The notes beneath the pieces were generated by a model. The model ran no database searches, was not told the origin of the DNA, and saw only the letters and a program-made list of their open reading frames with translations. 64,000 nt of DNA from Actinoplanes subtropicus (GTDB taxonomy: Bacteria; Actinomycetota; Actinomycetes; Mycobacteriales; Micromonosporaceae). Each line of letters opens with the position of its first letter. The stretch's first letter is position 1. The stretch spans positions 4,570-68,569 of the forward strand of contig NZ_JOJL01000041.1 in assembly GCF_000721705.1 (NCBI RefSeq), read 5' to 3'. The translations under genes and the position numbers were made by a program. This document shows positions 18,360 to 29,161 of the stretch, one piece after another.

Positions 18360-19718
18360 TCACACCTCCTTGGTTTCGGAATCGCCGCCGACCGTGGCGG
18401 GGGTGCGTTCGGCCACCGCGCGGCGGGCCCGCGGGCTCGGAGGTACCTGCAGGTCCATCGGGGGGACCGGGAAGCTGCCCGGCGGGCGGGCGGCCAGTTG
18501 CTCCTCGATGGAGATCTGCCTCGGCTTGCGTGCCGCCGGCCAGAACAGCGCGATCAACAGGACGACGACCACGATGCCGCCGATCGTGATCCACTTCGTG
18601 GTCTGGGAGAGCTGGTTGTTCGCGACCTTCACATACGAGAGGAAGAGGATCCACACCAGGTTGACCGGGATGAGGACCTTCCACCCGAAGCGCATGAACT
18701 GGTCGTAACGCATCCGGGGCAGCGTGGCGCGCAGCCAGATGAAGCCGAACAGGAAGATCAGCACCTTGATGAGGAACCAGAGCACGCCCCAGTAGCCGGA
18801 ATTGGCGCCGGGCCAGATCGCGGTGAGGAACGGGACACGCCATCCGCCCAGGAAGAGCGTGGTGCAGAAGGCCGAGACGGTGATCATGTTGATGTACTCG
18901 GCCAGGAAGAACATCGCGAACTTGAACGACGAGTACTCCGTGTGGAAGCCGCCGACCAGCTCCGACTCGGCCTCGGGGAGGTCGAACGGGGCCCGGTTGG
19001 TCTCGCCGACCGCCGCGATCATGTAGATCACGAAGCTCGGCAGCAGCAGCACCGCGTACCAGCTCGGCGTGGTCAGGTGCATGCCGAACAGGTCGATCGG
19101 GTTGCCGCTGGCCTGCGCCCTCACGATCTGCGAGGTGCTCATCGTACCGGCGGTCATGAAGACCGCGACGATCGAGAGACCCATCGCGACCTCGTACGAG
19201 ATCATCTGCGCGCTCGACCGCAGACCACCCAGCAGCGGGTACGTCGAGCCGGACGCCCAACCGGAGAGCACCACGCCGTACACGCTCATCGACGAGCAGG
19301 CCAGCAGCACCAGCACCGAGACCGGTACGTCGGTGAGCTGCAGCGCGGTCCGGTGGCCGAACATGTTGACCACGCCGGCGAACGGGATCACCGAGAACGC
19401 GGTGAAGGCCGTGGTGCAGGAGATCACCGGGGCGATGAAGTAGACCACCTTGTCGGCGGTCTTCGGGATGATCTCCTCCTTGAACGGCAGCTTCAGGCCG
19501 TCCGTGAGGCTCTGCAGCCAGCCCTTCGGCCCGACCTGGTTGGGGCCCGGGCGGACCGCCATCCGGGCCACGACCTTGCGCTCGTAGTTGATCGTGAACA
19601 GGGTCAGCAGCAGCAGGACCACGAACACGCCGAGCAGCTTGATCAGCGAGATCCACCAGACGTCGTGGAACGGCAGCGTCGGATCCTCGGCGTGCGCCGC
19701 CAGGGTGATGGTGTTCAT
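18360..19718 (-). CDS. nuoH: NADH-quinone oxidoreductase subunit H
   Basis: The 452-residue membrane subunit forms the quinone chamber with NuoB and NuoD. It shows [26 protein letters not shown] and the [26 protein letters not shown] loop, both diagnostic of NuoH, with conserved Glu and Asp residues. Eight or nine helices are followed by a C-terminal extension of about 60 residues rich in Pro and Arg, as in other actinomycetes. The ATG overlaps the nuoG stop (ATGA). Confidence 0.97.
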   Translation of the reverse strand: MNTITLAAHAEDPTLPFHDVWWISLIKLLGVFVVLLLLTLFTINYERKVVARMAVRPGPNQVGPKGWLQSLTDGLKLPFKEEIIPKTADKVVYFIAPVISCTTAFTAFSVIPFAGVVNMFGHRTALQLTDVPVSVLVLLACSSMSVYGVVLSGWASGSTYPLLGGLRSSAQMISYEVAMGLSIVAVFMTAGTMSTSQIVRAQASGNPIDLFGMHLTTPSWYAVLLLPSFVIYMIAAVGETNRAPFDLPEAESELVGGFHTEYSSFKFAMFFLAEYINMITVSAFCTTLFLGGWRVPFLTAIWPGANSGYWGVLWFLIKVLIFLFGFIWLRATLPRMRYDQFMRFGWKVLIPVNLVWILFLSYVKVANNQLSQTTKWITIGGIVVVVLLIALFWPAARKPRQISIEEQLAARPPGSFPVPPMDLQVPPSPRARRAVAERTPATVGGDSETKEV

Positions 19719-22195
19719 TGCTGTGCCCCCTCAGCGAGGATCGGGCCCGGGACGCCGGCGGTGAGCCGGACGACCGCGCCCGAGGTGACGCCGAGGCTGC
19801 GACGCACGGTCGAGCCCGGCGAGTTGGTGGGAAGCCACACCACCTGCGGGGGCAGGTCGGTGATCGCGGCCGGCAGCGAGACACTGCCCCGGTCGGTGGC
19901 GACGGTGACGATGTCGCCCTCGGCCACGCCGAGCGACTCGGCGAGGTCCTTGCCGATCCGCGCCAGCGGCGGCCGGGCGGTGCCCTTGAGCACGTCGTCG
20001 CCGTCCAGCAGCGAACCCAGGTCGATCAGGTGATGCCAGGTGGCGAGCACGGCCTCGTTCTTGCCCGGCTCGGGCGCCGCGGCCGGGGCCACGGCCGGCC
20101 GCGCCGGGTGGTCGGCCTTGGTCGGCGACATGGCGCCCAGCTCGCGCCGGATCGCCATCACGTCGCCCGTGCCCAGGGTCACGTCGAGCAGGGCGGCGAT
20201 CGCCTCGAGCACCCGGCCGTCGGTCATGGCCGTGGTCGGCAGGACGGTCCCGAACGAGCGGAGCCGGCCCTCCCAGTCCATGAACGTGCCGGACTTCTCC
20301 TGGTCGGGGGCGACCGGGAGCACCACGTCGGCCCGCTCGGTCACCGCGCTGCCGCGGATCTCCAGGCTGACCACGAAGCCCGCCGTCTCCAGCGCGAGGT
20401 CGGCCAGCCGCGGGTCGGCCAGGTCGCCCGGGTCGACGCCGGCGACCAGCAGGCCGCCGAGCGTGCCGTCGGCGGCCGCCGCGATGATTCCGTCGGTGTC
20501 CCGGCCGACCTGGCTGGGCAGGCCGCCCGCCTCGACGCCCCAGGCCAGCGAGAGCTCGGCGCGGGCCGCCGGGTCGGCGACCGGGCGGCCGCCGGGCAGC
20601 AGGTTGGGCAGACAGCCGGCGTCGATCGCGCCGCGGTCACCGGCCCGGCGCGGCACCCACGCGAGGCGGGCGCCGGTGCGCTCGGCCGCGGCCGCCGCGG
20701 CGGAGAGCCCGCCCGGCACCTCGGCCAGGCGCTCGCCGACGATCAGCAGGGCACCGGGCGTGCCGAGCGCCGCGGCCACCGCCGCGTCGTCGGCCAGCAG
20801 CTTGGCCTCCGCACCGGGGGCGGCCGCGACCAGCGTGGCGCCGATCTTGCTGAGGCCCCGGGTGAGGTAGGGCGCGATCGCGGTGACCCGCAGCTTGCGC
20901 CTGGTGGCGGCCTTGCGCAGCCGCAGGAAGAGAATGGGGCACTCCTCCTCCGGCTCGAGGCCGACGATGACCGCGGCCGGGGCGTTCTCGACGTCCTCGT
21001 AGGTCACGTCGGAGACCCCGCCGGCCACCGAGGCGGCCAGGAAGTCGGCCTCTTCCGAGCTGACCGGGCGGCCCCGGAAGTCGATGTCGTTGGTGCCGAG
21101 GGCGACCCGGGCGAACTTGGCGTACGCATACGCGTCCTCGACGGTCAGCCGGCCGCCGGTGAGCACGCCGACCCCGCCCGCGGCCTTGGCCGCCTTCAGG
21201 CCCTCGGCCGCCGCCAGCAGCGCCTCGCTCCAGGAGGCCTCGCGCAGCTCACCGGTCTTGCCGTCGCGGATCCGCGGCGTCATGATCCGGTCGTTGGCGG
21301 TGGCGTAGCGGAAGCCCCACCGGCCCTTGTCGCAGTTCCACTCCTCGTTCACCGCGGCGTCGTCGCCGGCCAGCCGGCGCAGCACCTTGCCGCGGCGGTG
21401 GTCGGCCCGCATCGAGCAGCCGGCCGCGCAGTGCTCGCACGCGGTGGGCGTGGAGACCAGGTCGAACGGGCGGGCCCGGAAGCGGTACTGCTCGCCGGTG
21501 AGCGCCCCGACCGGGCAGATCTGGATGGTGTTGCCGGAGAAGTACGAGTTGAAGGGAACATCGCCCTCGCCCTCGCCGGCCTGCCCGTCGCCGGTGCCCC
21601 GGCCGCCGAAGAAGTCGTCCCGGTACACGTTGATCTGCTCGCCGGAGGAGCGGTCCATCAGGTCGATGAACTTGTCGCCGGCGATCTCCTCGGAGAACCG
21701 GGTGCAGCGCTGGCAGAGGATGCAGCGCTCGCGGTCGAGCAGCACCTGGCTGGAGATGTGGATCGGCTTCTCGTACTCCCGCTTGTGCTCGTGGAAGCGC
21801 GAGTCGGTGCGGCCGTTGGACATCGCCTGGTTCTGCAGCGGGCACTCGCCGCCCTTGTCGCAGGTCGGGCAGTCCAGCGGATGGTTGGCCAGCAACAGCT
21901 CCATCACGCCGTGCTGGGCCTTGTCGGCCACCTCGGAGGTGAGCTGGGTCTTGACCACCATGCCCTCGGCGACCGCCTGGGTGCAGGAGGCGACCGGCTT
22001 GCGCTGCCCCTCGATCTCGACCAGGCACTGGCGGCAGGCGCCGGCCGGGGCGAGCAGCGGGTGGTCGCAGAACCGGGGGATCGCGATGCCCATCCGCTCG
22101 GCGACCCGGATGACCAGCTCGCCCTTCTCGGCGGTGACCGCGATGCCGTCGATCGTCAGCGTGACGGTGTCGGTCTTCTTGGCGACGTCGGTCAT
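19715..22195 (-). CDS. nuoG: NADH-quinone oxidoreductase subunit G
   Basis: The 826-residue peripheral subunit starts with a 2Fe-2S ferredoxin domain ([15 protein letters not shown] and the following VASC), then the H-x3-C-x2-C-x5-C cluster ([14 protein letters not shown]), then CILCQRC with CPVGAL. Next comes a molybdopterin-oxidoreductase-like domain with its own Fe-S site (CEHCAAGC, then C in [12 protein letters not shown]). The last third is Ala/Gly-rich and aligns only loosely with other NuoG proteins. It conducts electrons from NuoF/NuoE to NuoI. The TGATG overlap with nuoF implies coupled translation. Confidence 0.97.
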   Translation of the reverse strand: MTDVAKKTDTVTLTIDGIAVTAEKGELVIRVAERMGIAIPRFCDHPLLAPAGACRQCLVEIEGQRKPVASCTQAVAEGMVVKTQLTSEVADKAQHGVMELLLANHPLDCPTCDKGGECPLQNQAMSNGRTDSRFHEHKREYEKPIHISSQVLLDRERCILCQRCTRFSEEIAGDKFIDLMDRSSGEQINVYRDDFFGGRGTGDGQAGEGEGDVPFNSYFSGNTIQICPVGALTGEQYRFRARPFDLVSTPTACEHCAAGCSMRADHRRGKVLRRLAGDDAAVNEEWNCDKGRWGFRYATANDRIMTPRIRDGKTGELREASWSEALLAAAEGLKAAKAAGGVGVLTGGRLTVEDAYAYAKFARVALGTNDIDFRGRPVSSEEADFLAASVAGGVSDVTYEDVENAPAAVIVGLEPEEECPILFLRLRKAATRRKLRVTAIAPYLTRGLSKIGATLVAAAPGAEAKLLADDAAVAAALGTPGALLIVGERLAEVPGGLSAAAAAAERTGARLAWVPRRAGDRGAIDAGCLPNLLPGGRPVADPAARAELSLAWGVEAGGLPSQVGRDTDGIIAAAADGTLGGLLVAGVDPGDLADPRLADLALETAGFVVSLEIRGSAVTERADVVLPVAPDQEKSGTFMDWEGRLRSFGTVLPTTAMTDGRVLEAIAALLDVTLGTGDVMAIRRELGAMSPTKADHPARPAVAPAAAPEPGKNEAVLATWHHLIDLGSLLDGDDVLKGTARPPLARIGKDLAESLGVAEGDIVTVATDRGSVSLPAAITDLPPQVVWLPTNSPGSTVRRSLGVTSGAVVRLTAGVPGPILAEGAQQ

Positions 22196-23511
22196 CAGTG
22201 CGCTCCAACCAGAGCCTTGGCCGAAAGCCTCGGCGCTGTCCGGCCCTCGATGTAGTCCAGGTAGTCCTGGCGGAAGAACTTCAACGTCGAGATGACCGGC
22301 GTCGCGGCGCCGTCACCCAGACCGCAGAACGACCGGCCGAAGATGTTGTCCGCGGTGTCCTGCAGGGTGTCGAGGTCGGCGTAGGTGCCCTCGCCGGAGA
22401 GGATCCGCCGGTACGTGCGGACCATCCAGTAGTTGCCCTCCCGGCACGGGGTGCACTTGCCGCACGACTCGTGGTGGTAGAACTCCAGCCATCGCCAGGT
22501 CGCGTACACCGGGCAGTCCTTGTCGCTGAAGATCTGCATGGCCGTGGTGCCCAGGATGGAGCCCGCCGCGGCGACGCCCTCGAAGTCCATCGCGGTGTCG
22601 ATGTGCTCGGCGGTCAGCAGCGGCGTCGACGAGCCGCCCGGCGTCCAGAACTTCAGCTCGTGCCCGGGCTTCATGCCGCCGGCCAGCTCGATCAGCTCGC
22701 GCAGGGTGATGCCGAGGCCGCATTCGTACTGGCCGGGGTTGGCGATCCGGCCGGAGAGCGAGTAGATCATCGGGCCCGACGACTTCTCGGTGCCCATGCT
22801 CTTCCACCAGTCGGCGCCGCCCAGCACGATGTAGGGCACGCTCGCGATGGTGCCGACGTTGTTGACCACCGTCGGGCTCGCGTACAGGCCGGCGATGGCC
22901 GGGAAGGGCGGGCGCAGCCGGGGCTGGCCGCGGAAGCCCTCCAGCGAGTCGAGCAGCGCGGTCTCCTCACCGCAGATGTACGCGCCGGCGCCGCTGTGCA
23001 CGACCAGTTCCAGATCGAAACCCGAGCCCAGGATGTTCGTGCCCAGGTAGCCCTTGGCGTACGCCTGCTTGACCGCGCTGCGCAGCCGCCGGGCCGCGTG
23101 CACCGCCTCGCCGCGGATGTAGATGAACGCGCGGTTGGCCCGGATCGCGTACGAGGCGATGATCGCGCCCTCGATCAGCGCGTGCGGGTCGTACGTCATC
23201 AGGGGAAGGTCTTTGCAGGTGCCCGGCTCGCCCTCGTCCGCGTTGATCACGAGGTAGTGCGGCTTGCCGTCGCCCTGCGGGATGAACGACCACTTGAGAC
23301 CGGTGGGGAAGCCCGCGCCGCCGCGCCCGCGCAGGCCCGAGTCCTTGATCAGCTGGATCAGGTCGTCGGGGTGCACGTCGAGCGCCTTCTTGAGGGCCGC
23401 ATAGCCGTCCAGCCGCTCGTAGACGTCGATCTTCCAGGCGTCCGGCGAGAGCCAGCGCTTGGTGAGGACCGGGGTCAGCTTCTCGAGAACCTCACGCCGT
23501 GGCTGCGTCAC
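22195..23511 (-). CDS. nuoF: NADH-quinone oxidoreductase subunit F (NADH/FMN site)
   Basis: The 438-residue subunit binds NADH, FMN and cluster N3. The FMN/NADH loop [16 protein letters not shown] lies at about 50-65, [13 protein letters not shown] follows, and [12 protein letters not shown] (about 350-361) supplies three Cys of the 4Fe-4S cluster, with the fourth in FCGLGDGA. The GTG start overlaps the nuoE stop (GTGA), and the frame has no ribosome site further upstream, so 23511 is chosen. Confidence 0.96.
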   Translation of the reverse strand: MTQPRREVLEKLTPVLTKRWLSPDAWKIDVYERLDGYAALKKALDVHPDDLIQLIKDSGLRGRGGAGFPTGLKWSFIPQGDGKPHYLVINADEGEPGTCKDLPLMTYDPHALIEGAIIASYAIRANRAFIYIRGEAVHAARRLRSAVKQAYAKGYLGTNILGSGFDLELVVHSGAGAYICGEETALLDSLEGFRGQPRLRPPFPAIAGLYASPTVVNNVGTIASVPYIVLGGADWWKSMGTEKSSGPMIYSLSGRIANPGQYECGLGITLRELIELAGGMKPGHELKFWTPGGSSTPLLTAEHIDTAMDFEGVAAAGSILGTTAMQIFSDKDCPVYATWRWLEFYHHESCGKCTPCREGNYWMVRTYRRILSGEGTYADLDTLQDTADNIFGRSFCGLGDGAATPVISTLKFFRQDYLDYIEGRTAPRLSAKALVGAH

Positions 23512-24251
23512 TTCGTCTCCTCGCGAGCCGGCTTGGTCTTGGCGATCGGGGCGTCGAGGTGGAAGTTCGGCACCGCGATCCCGTGCTGCTGGGCCAGGTT
23601 CACGCCGCGCAGCGTGGGTGCGCCGGCCGGCCCGTCGGCGACCGCACCCTCCCGCTCGTCGGCGAACCCGGCCAGCTGGTGCTGCATCTCCTTGAGCGAG
23701 CAGATCCGGGCGCCTCGGGTCGGCGTCGGCCGCTCGCCCTTGCGCAGGCTCTCCACCAGCTCGACCGCGCTGTCGGGGGTCGCCTCGTCGATGGCGAAGT
23801 CGTAGTTGACCGTCACCACCGGCGCGTAGTCGCAGGCCGCCAGGCACTCGGCGTGCTCCAGCGTGATCCGGCCGTCGGCGGTGGTCTCGTCGTGGCCCAC
23901 GCCCAGGTGGTCGTTGAGCCGGTCGTAGACGTCCTGGCCGCCCATCATGTTGCACAGCGTGTTGGTGCAGACGCTGACCAGGTATTCGCCGGTGGGACGG
24001 CGCTTGTACATGGTGTAGAAGGTGGCGACCGCGCCGACCTGGGCCTTGTTGATGCCCAGGACCTCGGCGCAGAAGGCCACGCCGTTCGGGCTGACGTGCC
24101 CCTCCTCCGTCTGCACCAGGTGCAGCAGCGGGAGCAGCGCCGAGCGGCTGCGGCCCTCCGGGTAGCGCGCGATGATCTCGAGCGCGGCGGGAAGCAGCTT
24201 CTCCGCCAGCGGCGCCGCCGCCGCCGAGAATTCCATGGTCGAATCGGACAT
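23508..24251 (-). CDS. nuoE: NADH-quinone oxidoreductase subunit E
   Basis: The 247-residue thioredoxin-like subunit has the 2Fe-2S (N1a) ligands in CTNTLC and in AECLAAC. The GVAFCAEVLGI and VGAVATFYTMYKR segments are typical. The C-terminal 75 residues form an extra hydrophilic tail, common in actinomycete NuoE. The ATG at 24251 follows the nuoD stop by one base; an upstream in-frame GTG at 24269 would overlap nuoD by 17 bases. Confidence 0.95.
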   Translation of the reverse strand: MSDSTMEFSAAAAPLAEKLLPAALEIIARYPEGRSRSALLPLLHLVQTEEGHVSPNGVAFCAEVLGINKAQVGAVATFYTMYKRRPTGEYLVSVCTNTLCNMMGGQDVYDRLNDHLGVGHDETTADGRITLEHAECLAACDYAPVVTVNYDFAIDEATPDSAVELVESLRKGERPTPTRGARICSLKEMQHQLAGFADEREGAVADGPAGAPTLRGVNLAQQHGIAVPNFHLDAPIAKTKPAREETK

Positions 24252-24252
24252 T

Positions 24253-25593
24253 TTAGCGGTCACACCCACCCATCACGGGGTCCAGGGATGCGCCGCCGGC
24301 GATGACGTCGGCCAGCAGCGCGCCTTCGGCCATCGCCGGGATGGCCTGCAGGTTCACGAAGCTCGGGTCCCGCATGTGCACCCGGTACGGATGGGTGCCG
24401 CCGTCCGAGACCGCGTGCACGCCGAGCTCGCCGCGCGGGTGCTCGATGCTGACGTAGACCTGGCCGGGCGGAACCCGGAAGCCCTCGGTCACGAGCTTGA
24501 AGTGGTGGATCAGGGACTCCATCGACTGACCCATGATCTTGGCGACGTGCTCGAGCGAGTTGCCCATGCCGTCGATGCCGACCGCGAGCTGCGCCGGCCA
24601 GGCGATCTTCTTGTCCGCGATGAAGATCGGGCCGGGCTTGAGCCGGTCGAGCGCCTGCTCCACGATCTTGAGCGACTCCCGGATCTCGGCGATCCGCACC
24701 AGGTAGCGGCCCCACACGTCGCCGGTGGTCGCCGTCGGCACGTCGAACTCGTAGTCCTCGTAGCCGCAGTACGGCATGGTCTTGCGCAGGTCCCAGGCCA
24801 GGCCGGAGGCGCGCAGCACCGGGCCGGTGACGCCGAGCGCCAGGCAGCCGGTGACGTCCAGGACGGCCACGCCCTGGGTCCGCTCCTGCCAGATGATCTG
24901 GCCGGACAGCAGCGCCTCGTACTCCTTGAGCTTCTTCGGCATGTAGACGAGGAAGTCGCGGATCTTCTTGATCGCCGACTCCGGGATGTCCTGCGCGACG
25001 CCGCCGGGGCGGAAGTACGCGTGGTTCATCCGCAGGCCGGAGGTCTCCTCGAAGATGTCCAGGATGTACTCGCGCTCGCGGAAGCCGTACAGCATCATCG
25101 AGATCGCGCCGAGTTCCATGCCCGTGGTGGCGATCCAGACCAGGTGCGAGGAGATCCGGTTGAGCTCCATGAAGAGCACCCGGATCGTGTTGGCCCGCTC
25201 GGTGATCTGGTCGGTGATGCCGAGCAGCTTCTCCACCGCGAGGCAGTAACCGGCCTCGTTGAACAGCGGCGCGAGGTAGTCGGCCCGGGTCACGAACGTG
25301 GTGCCCTGGGTCCAGTTGCGGTACTCGAGGTTCTTCTCGATGCCGGTGTGCAGGTAGCCGATGACGGGACGGACCTCGGTGACCGTCTCACCCTCGAGTT
25401 CCAGGACGAGCCGGAGCACGCCGTGCGTGGACGGGTGCTGCGGGCCCATGTTGACGACGATCTTCTCGTTCGACAGCGGGTCGATGCTGCCGGTGATCGT
25501 GTCCCAGTCGCCGCCGGTGACCGTGAAGACGCGGCCCTCGGTCGTCTCTCGTTCGGTCGCGTAGTTCGAGGAAGCAGAGCCCGGTGCGGTCAC
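24253..25593 (-). CDS. nuoD: NADH-quinone oxidoreductase subunit D
   Basis: The 446-residue subunit carries the quinone-site histidine loop ([14 protein letters not shown], about 48-61). The characteristic [11 protein letters not shown] and the C-terminal DPVMGGCDR ending are also present. It forms the quinone-binding module with NuoB and NuoH and descends from the large subunit of NiFe hydrogenases. The GTG start overlaps the nuoC stop (GTGA). Confidence 0.97.
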   Translation of the reverse strand: MTAPGSASSNYATERETTEGRVFTVTGGDWDTITGSIDPLSNEKIVVNMGPQHPSTHGVLRLVLELEGETVTEVRPVIGYLHTGIEKNLEYRNWTQGTTFVTRADYLAPLFNEAGYCLAVEKLLGITDQITERANTIRVLFMELNRISSHLVWIATTGMELGAISMMLYGFREREYILDIFEETSGLRMNHAYFRPGGVAQDIPESAIKKIRDFLVYMPKKLKEYEALLSGQIIWQERTQGVAVLDVTGCLALGVTGPVLRASGLAWDLRKTMPYCGYEDYEFDVPTATTGDVWGRYLVRIAEIRESLKIVEQALDRLKPGPIFIADKKIAWPAQLAVGIDGMGNSLEHVAKIMGQSMESLIHHFKLVTEGFRVPPGQVYVSIEHPRGELGVHAVSDGGTHPYRVHMRDPSFVNLQAIPAMAEGALLADVIAGGASLDPVMGGCDR

Positions 25594-26306
25594 TGGTAAA
25601 CCCTCCGCTGGTCAGGAGGCGGAATCTCGGCACCCTTGTACTCGACGGGCACGCCGCCGAGCGGGTAGTCCTTGCGCTGCGGGTGGCCCTCCCAGTCGTC
25701 CGGCATGAGGATCCGGGTCAGGTTGGGGTGGCCGGTGAAGATGACCCCGAACATGTCGTACGTCTCCCGCTCCTGCCAGTCGGCGGTGGGGTAGACGCTG
25801 GTCACGCTCGGCACGGCGCCGTCGACCGGCACGGCCACCTCGAGGCGTACCCGGCGGCGGTAGGTCATCGAGGTCAGGTGGTAGGTGACGTGCAGCCGGC
25901 GGGCGTCGCTGTTCAGGTAGTCCACGCCGGACACCGACGAGCACAGCTCGAACCGCAGCGACTCGTCGTCCCGCATGATCTGGGCGACCTCGGCGATCTT
26001 CTCCGGCTTGACGTGCAGGGTCAGCTCGTCGCGGTCGACGACGACCTTCTCGATCGCGTCGGCGAAGAGCGGGTACGCCTCCTCCAACGCGTCGGTGACC
26101 TCGTCGAAGTACCCGCCGTACGGCTTCGGGCTGCCGGTCACATCGGGCCGGCGGCGGACCAGGCCACCGAAGCCGGAGACGTCGCCGGTGCCGTGGATGC
26201 CGAACATGCCCTTCTGCGGGTTGGGCGGTACCTGCGCCGGCGCGTCGATGTCGGCGCCGACCGGCTCGGCGTTGACCGGGACTCCCCCGGTCGATTCGAT
26301 GCTCAC
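25590..26306 (-). CDS. nuoC: NADH-quinone oxidoreductase subunit C
   Basis: The 238-residue subunit contains the 30-kDa-subunit signature [16 protein letters not shown] followed by [17 protein letters not shown] 60-residue N-terminal extension rich in Pro and Gly precedes the conserved domain. It bridges NuoD with the NuoG/I arm. The GTG start overlaps the nuoB stop (GTGA), with GGAGGG just upstream. Confidence 0.96.
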   Translation of the reverse strand: MSIESTGGVPVNAEPVGADIDAPAQVPPNPQKGMFGIHGTGDVSGFGGLVRRRPDVTGSPKPYGGYFDEVTDALEEAYPLFADAIEKVVVDRDELTLHVKPEKIAEVAQIMRDDESLRFELCSSVSGVDYLNSDARRLHVTYHLTSMTYRRRVRLEVAVPVDGAVPSVTSVYPTADWQERETYDMFGVIFTGHPNLTRILMPDDWEGHPQRKDYPLGGVPVEYKGAEIPPPDQRRVYQ

Positions 26307-26974
26307 TTCCCACCCTCCCGCAGGTGCGGCTGCAGCTTCATCCAGTTCTCGATCCGCAGCTGTTCCTCGCGGCCTTCCTTGACGGCCTGGGTCCACTCGG
26401 CACGGCGGGTCTTGTCCACCCGGTACGACGAGGGCATGGCGCCGGGCGCGACGATCGGCATCTTGCCGGCGGCCTTGCGGGCCTCGAGCATCTTCCGGCC
26501 GTTCGGGCCGAGCGGCTGGTGCAGGACCTTCTCGCGCATCTTGAGGATGGCGTCGATCAGCATCTCCGGCCGCGGCGGGCAGCCGGGCAGGTAGATGTCG
26601 ACCGGGACGATGTGATCCACGCCCTGCACGATCGCGTAGTTGTTGAACATCCCGCCGGACGACGCGCAAACACCCATGGAAATAACCGAGCGCGGTTCGG
26701 GCATCTGGTCGTAGATCTGCCGGACGACCGGGGCCATCTTCTGGCTCACCCGGCCGGCGACGATCATCAGGTCGGCCTGGCGGGGCGAGGCCCGGAAGAC
26801 CTCCATGCCCCAGCGGCCGAGGTCGTAGTGCGGCCCGCCGGCCGCCATCATCTCGATCGCACAGCAGGCGAGACCGAACGTCGCGCCCCAGAACGACGAC
26901 TTGCGGGCCCAGTTGGACAGCTTCTCGACCGACGTCAGGAGGATTCCGGCGGGGAGTTTCTCTTCGATTCCCAT
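26303..26974 (-). CDS. nuoB: NADH-quinone oxidoreductase subunit B
   Basis: The 223-residue subunit holds cluster N2, the last Fe-S centre before quinone. Its ligands are the adjacent pair C37-C38 ([10 protein letters not shown]), the Cys in GVCASSGG and the Cys in [10 protein letters not shown]. The C-terminal 60 residues are an actinomycete-type hydrophilic extension. The ATG lies six bases after the nuoA stop. Confidence 0.97.
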   Translation of the reverse strand: MGIEEKLPAGILLTSVEKLSNWARKSSFWGATFGLACCAIEMMAAGGPHYDLGRWGMEVFRASPRQADLMIVAGRVSQKMAPVVRQIYDQMPEPRSVISMGVCASSGGMFNNYAIVQGVDHIVPVDIYLPGCPPRPEMLIDAILKMREKVLHQPLGPNGRKMLEARKAAGKMPIVAPGAMPSSYRVDKTRRAEWTQAVKEGREEQLRIENWMKLQPHLREGGK

Positions 26975-26980
26975 GTCAGC

Positions 26981-27346
26981 TCAGTCCCAGTTGAGGCCGC
27001 CGCGCCGCCACACGTAGGTGTAGGCGATGAAGACGGTGACGATGAACAGGACCATCTCGACGAACCCGAACACGCCGAGCATCCCGAAGGACACGGCCCA
27101 CGGGTACAGGAAGATGGTCTCGATGTCGAAGACGATGAAGAGCATCGCGGTCAGGTAGAACTTCACCGGGAACCGGCCGCCGCCGATCGGCTGCGGCGCC
27201 GGCTCGATCCCGCACTCGTACGCGTCGAGTTTTGCCCGGTTGTAGCGCTTCGGGCCGACGATCGGCGCGATGCCGACCGAGAACAACGCGAAGAGCGCGC
27301 CCAGGATCATCAGCGCGACGATCGGGACGTACGGGTTGATCGTCAT
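26981..27346 (-). CDS. nuoA: NADH-quinone oxidoreductase subunit A
   Basis: This 121-residue, three-helix subunit has the conserved loop YECGIEPAPQPIGGGRFPVKFYLTAMLFIVFDIE, with the Cys and acidic residues that face the quinone cavity. The ATG follows CAGGAGAG. It is the first nuo gene, but only 79 bases separate it from the upstream reductase gene on the same strand, and no terminator is evident there, so the two may share a transcript. Confidence 0.97.
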   Translation of the reverse strand: MTINPYVPIVALMILGALFALFSVGIAPIVGPKRYNRAKLDAYECGIEPAPQPIGGGRFPVKFYLTAMLFIVFDIETIFLYPWAVSFGMLGVFGFVEMVLFIVTVFIAYTYVWRRGGLNWD

Positions 27347-27425
27347 GATCTCTCCTGCTCGAACGTTAGCCGCATCAGGCTATTAATCCGATTCGGCCTT
27401 GCCTCGACCGGGGTCGCCATGCTGT

Positions 27426-28736
27426 TCATACGGCCGGTGCCACCTTGGTCAGGCCATTGATGATCCGGTCCATGGCGTCGCCGCCGCGCGGATCCGTCAG
27501 GTTGGCCAGGAGCTTGAGCACGAACCGCATCAGCGTCGGGTGCGGCATGCCGTGCTTGGTGGCGATCCGCATGATCTGCGGGTTTCCGATCAGCTTCACG
27601 AAGACCCCGCCGAGCCGGTAATAGCCGCCGAACCGCAGGCTGAGCTCGGTCGGGTAGGCCCGGAGAGCGCGTTCCCGATCGGCGCCGGCCGGCCGGGCGA
27701 GCGCCTGCACGGCGACCTCCGCGGCCAGCTCGCCGGACTCCATCGCGTACGCGATGCCCTCGCCGTTCATCGGGTTGACCATGCCGCCGGAGTCGCCGAC
27801 CAGCATCAGGCCCCGGGTGTAATGCGGCACCCGGTTGAAGCCCATCGGCAGCGCGGCGCCGAGGATCGGGCCGTCCGCGTTGGTCTCGTCCCGCATCCCC
27901 CAGTCCTCGGGGGTGCCGGCCAGCCAGTCGGTGAGCATGGCCCGGTAGTTCGTCTTGCCGAAGGCGCTGGACGAGTTGAGGATGCCGAGGCCCACATTGA
28001 CCCGGCCGTCACCCAGCCCGAAGATCCAGCCGTAGCCGGGGAGCAGCCGGTCGCGGTCGCTCGCGCTGCGCAGTTCCAGCCAGGACTCGAGGTAGTCGTC
28101 GTCGGCCCGGACCGGGGAGTGGTAATAGCGCCGGACCGCGACGCCGAGCGGCCGGTCGTCGCGCTTGGCCAGGCCCATGGCCAGCGGCAGCTTGCCGGAG
28201 ACGCCGTCCGCGGCGATCACCAGCGGGGCGCGGAACTGGACCGGCTCGCCGTCGCCGACCTTCGCGGTGACGCCGATCGCCCGGCCCTCGCCGTCGAGGA
28301 CCGGGCCGGTGACGTTCACGCCGGTACGCAGCAGCGCGCCGGCCTCGGCCGCGCGCTTGGCCAGCATGTCGTCGAAGTCGAGCCGGGTGCGGACCAGCCC
28401 GTAGTTCGGAAAGCTGGCCAGGTCGGGCCAGTCGAGCTCGAGACGGACGCCGCCGCCGATCACCCGCAGGCCCTTGTTCTGCAGCCAGCCGGCCTTTTCC
28501 GAGGTGTCGATGCCCATCCGGACGAGCTGCCGCACGGCCCGTGGGGTCAGGCCGTCACCGCACACCTTCTCGCGCGGGAACTCCGTCTTCTCCAGCAGCA
28601 GGACCCGCAGGCCGTGCCGGGCCAGGTGATAAGCCGCCGCCGAACCACCCGGTCCGGCGCCGACCACGATGACGTCGGCCTCGTCGCCAACTTCCTTCGA
28701 CGGCGCAGCGGCCCCCGAGGTTAGTGGGTCGTGCAC
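27426..28736 (-). CDS. Geranylgeranyl reductase family FAD-dependent oxidoreductase
   Basis: The 436-residue protein has an N-terminal FAD-binding GxGxxG (residues 26-31, VGAGPGG), the EKTEFPREKVCGDGLTPRA segment that is a hallmark of the geranylgeranyl reductase family, and the second FAD motif LMLVGDSGGMVNPMNGEGI. Some members saturate isoprenoid chains; the mycobacterial MenJ reduces one double bond of the menaquinone side chain. Its position directly upstream of nuoA-N and near MenG fits such a quinone role, but the activity is inferred. Rex-like and iron-box-like sites lie upstream of the start. Confidence 0.85.
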   Translation of the reverse strand: MHDPLTSGAAAPSKEVGDEADVIVVGAGPGGSAAAYHLARHGLRVLLLEKTEFPREKVCGDGLTPRAVRQLVRMGIDTSEKAGWLQNKGLRVIGGGVRLELDWPDLASFPNYGLVRTRLDFDDMLAKRAAEAGALLRTGVNVTGPVLDGEGRAIGVTAKVGDGEPVQFRAPLVIAADGVSGKLPLAMGLAKRDDRPLGVAVRRYYHSPVRADDDYLESWLELRSASDRDRLLPGYGWIFGLGDGRVNVGLGILNSSSAFGKTNYRAMLTDWLAGTPEDWGMRDETNADGPILGAALPMGFNRVPHYTRGLMLVGDSGGMVNPMNGEGIAYAMESGELAAEVAVQALARPAGADRERALRAYPTELSLRFGGYYRLGGVFVKLIGNPQIMRIATKHGMPHPTLMRFVLKLLANLTDPRGGDAMDRIINGLTKVAPAV

Positions 28737-28760
28737 TGCACACCTCCGTCTCGTGCGGGC

Positions 28761-28778
28761 TCGTGAAACAGTTCACAA
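28761..28778 (-). promoter_or_regulatory. Rex-like redox operator upstream of reductase-nuo operon
   Basis: Read on the minus strand the site is TTGTGAACTGTTTCACGA, matching the actinomycete Rex consensus TTGTGAA-n4-TTCACAA at 13 of 14 defined positions. It starts about 25 bases before the start codon of the first gene. Rex is an NADH-sensing repressor, and nuo genes are known Rex targets in Streptomyces coelicolor. Confidence 0.75.
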
Positions 28779-28819
28779 GCACGCCCAGATCGGAGTCTAA
28801 GACGGCCATCGAAGCTCGT

Positions 28820-28838
28820 TCGGGTTAGGCAACCCTAA
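28820..28838. promoter_or_regulatory. Possible IdeR/DmdR iron box
   Basis: TCGGGTTAGGCAACCCTAA matches the actinomycete iron-box consensus TTAGGTTAGGCTAACCTAA at 15 of 19 positions, with the core TTAGGC-n3-CCTAA intact. It lies about 85 bases upstream of the reductase start and overlaps the end of the small gene at 28835. A role in iron-dependent control of an Fe-S-rich operon is plausible but unproven. Confidence 0.4.
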
Positions 28839-29113
28839 CTGTTTCGCGCCGGTGAAATGCCCGATCCGCTATCGGTCAAGGCCCGCTCTGCTCCATTGCG
28901 CGACTCTTGGTCCAGGTACTCCCGAAACGTACCGCCCATCGCTCGCTCAAGAGCGACGATCAGCTCATCTACCAGATCTTGCGCGAGTTCCGGGTCCTCG
29001 GCGGCCACCATGCGGATCCGGGCGGCCAATTCGATCCCCCGGCGCTCGCCCGCTTCGCTGTCGTCGATGGCGATGTCGATGTCGGTGTCCTCAAGATGCC
29101 CGAAGTTGGTCAT
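28835..29113 (-). CDS. Hypothetical small acidic protein
   Basis: This 92-residue frame has codon use like its neighbours for most of its length, which supports coding. The product is acidic (MTNFGHLEDTDIDIAIDDSE) and predicted to be mainly helical (AARIRMVAAEDPELAQDLVDEL). No known domain was recognised, and there is no clear ribosome binding site before the ATG. It sits between menG and the reductase gene on the same strand. It could be a real small protein or a chance frame. Confidence 0.45.
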   Translation of the reverse strand: MTNFGHLEDTDIDIAIDDSEAGERRGIELAARIRMVAAEDPELAQDLVDELIVALERAMGGTFREYLDQESRNGAERALTDSGSGISPARNS

Positions 29114-29161
29114 GCGCGAAGCAAAACACCAATTTCGGATTTTGTACGCCGAATGACCGTT

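Noticed and set aside
19718..22255. An 845-codon open frame antisense to nuoG, and similar long frames opposite other genes
   Set aside because: Very GC-rich coding DNA leaves few stop codons on the opposite strand. The translations are Arg/Gly/Ala-rich, match no family, and the sense strand encodes a clear complex I subunit.
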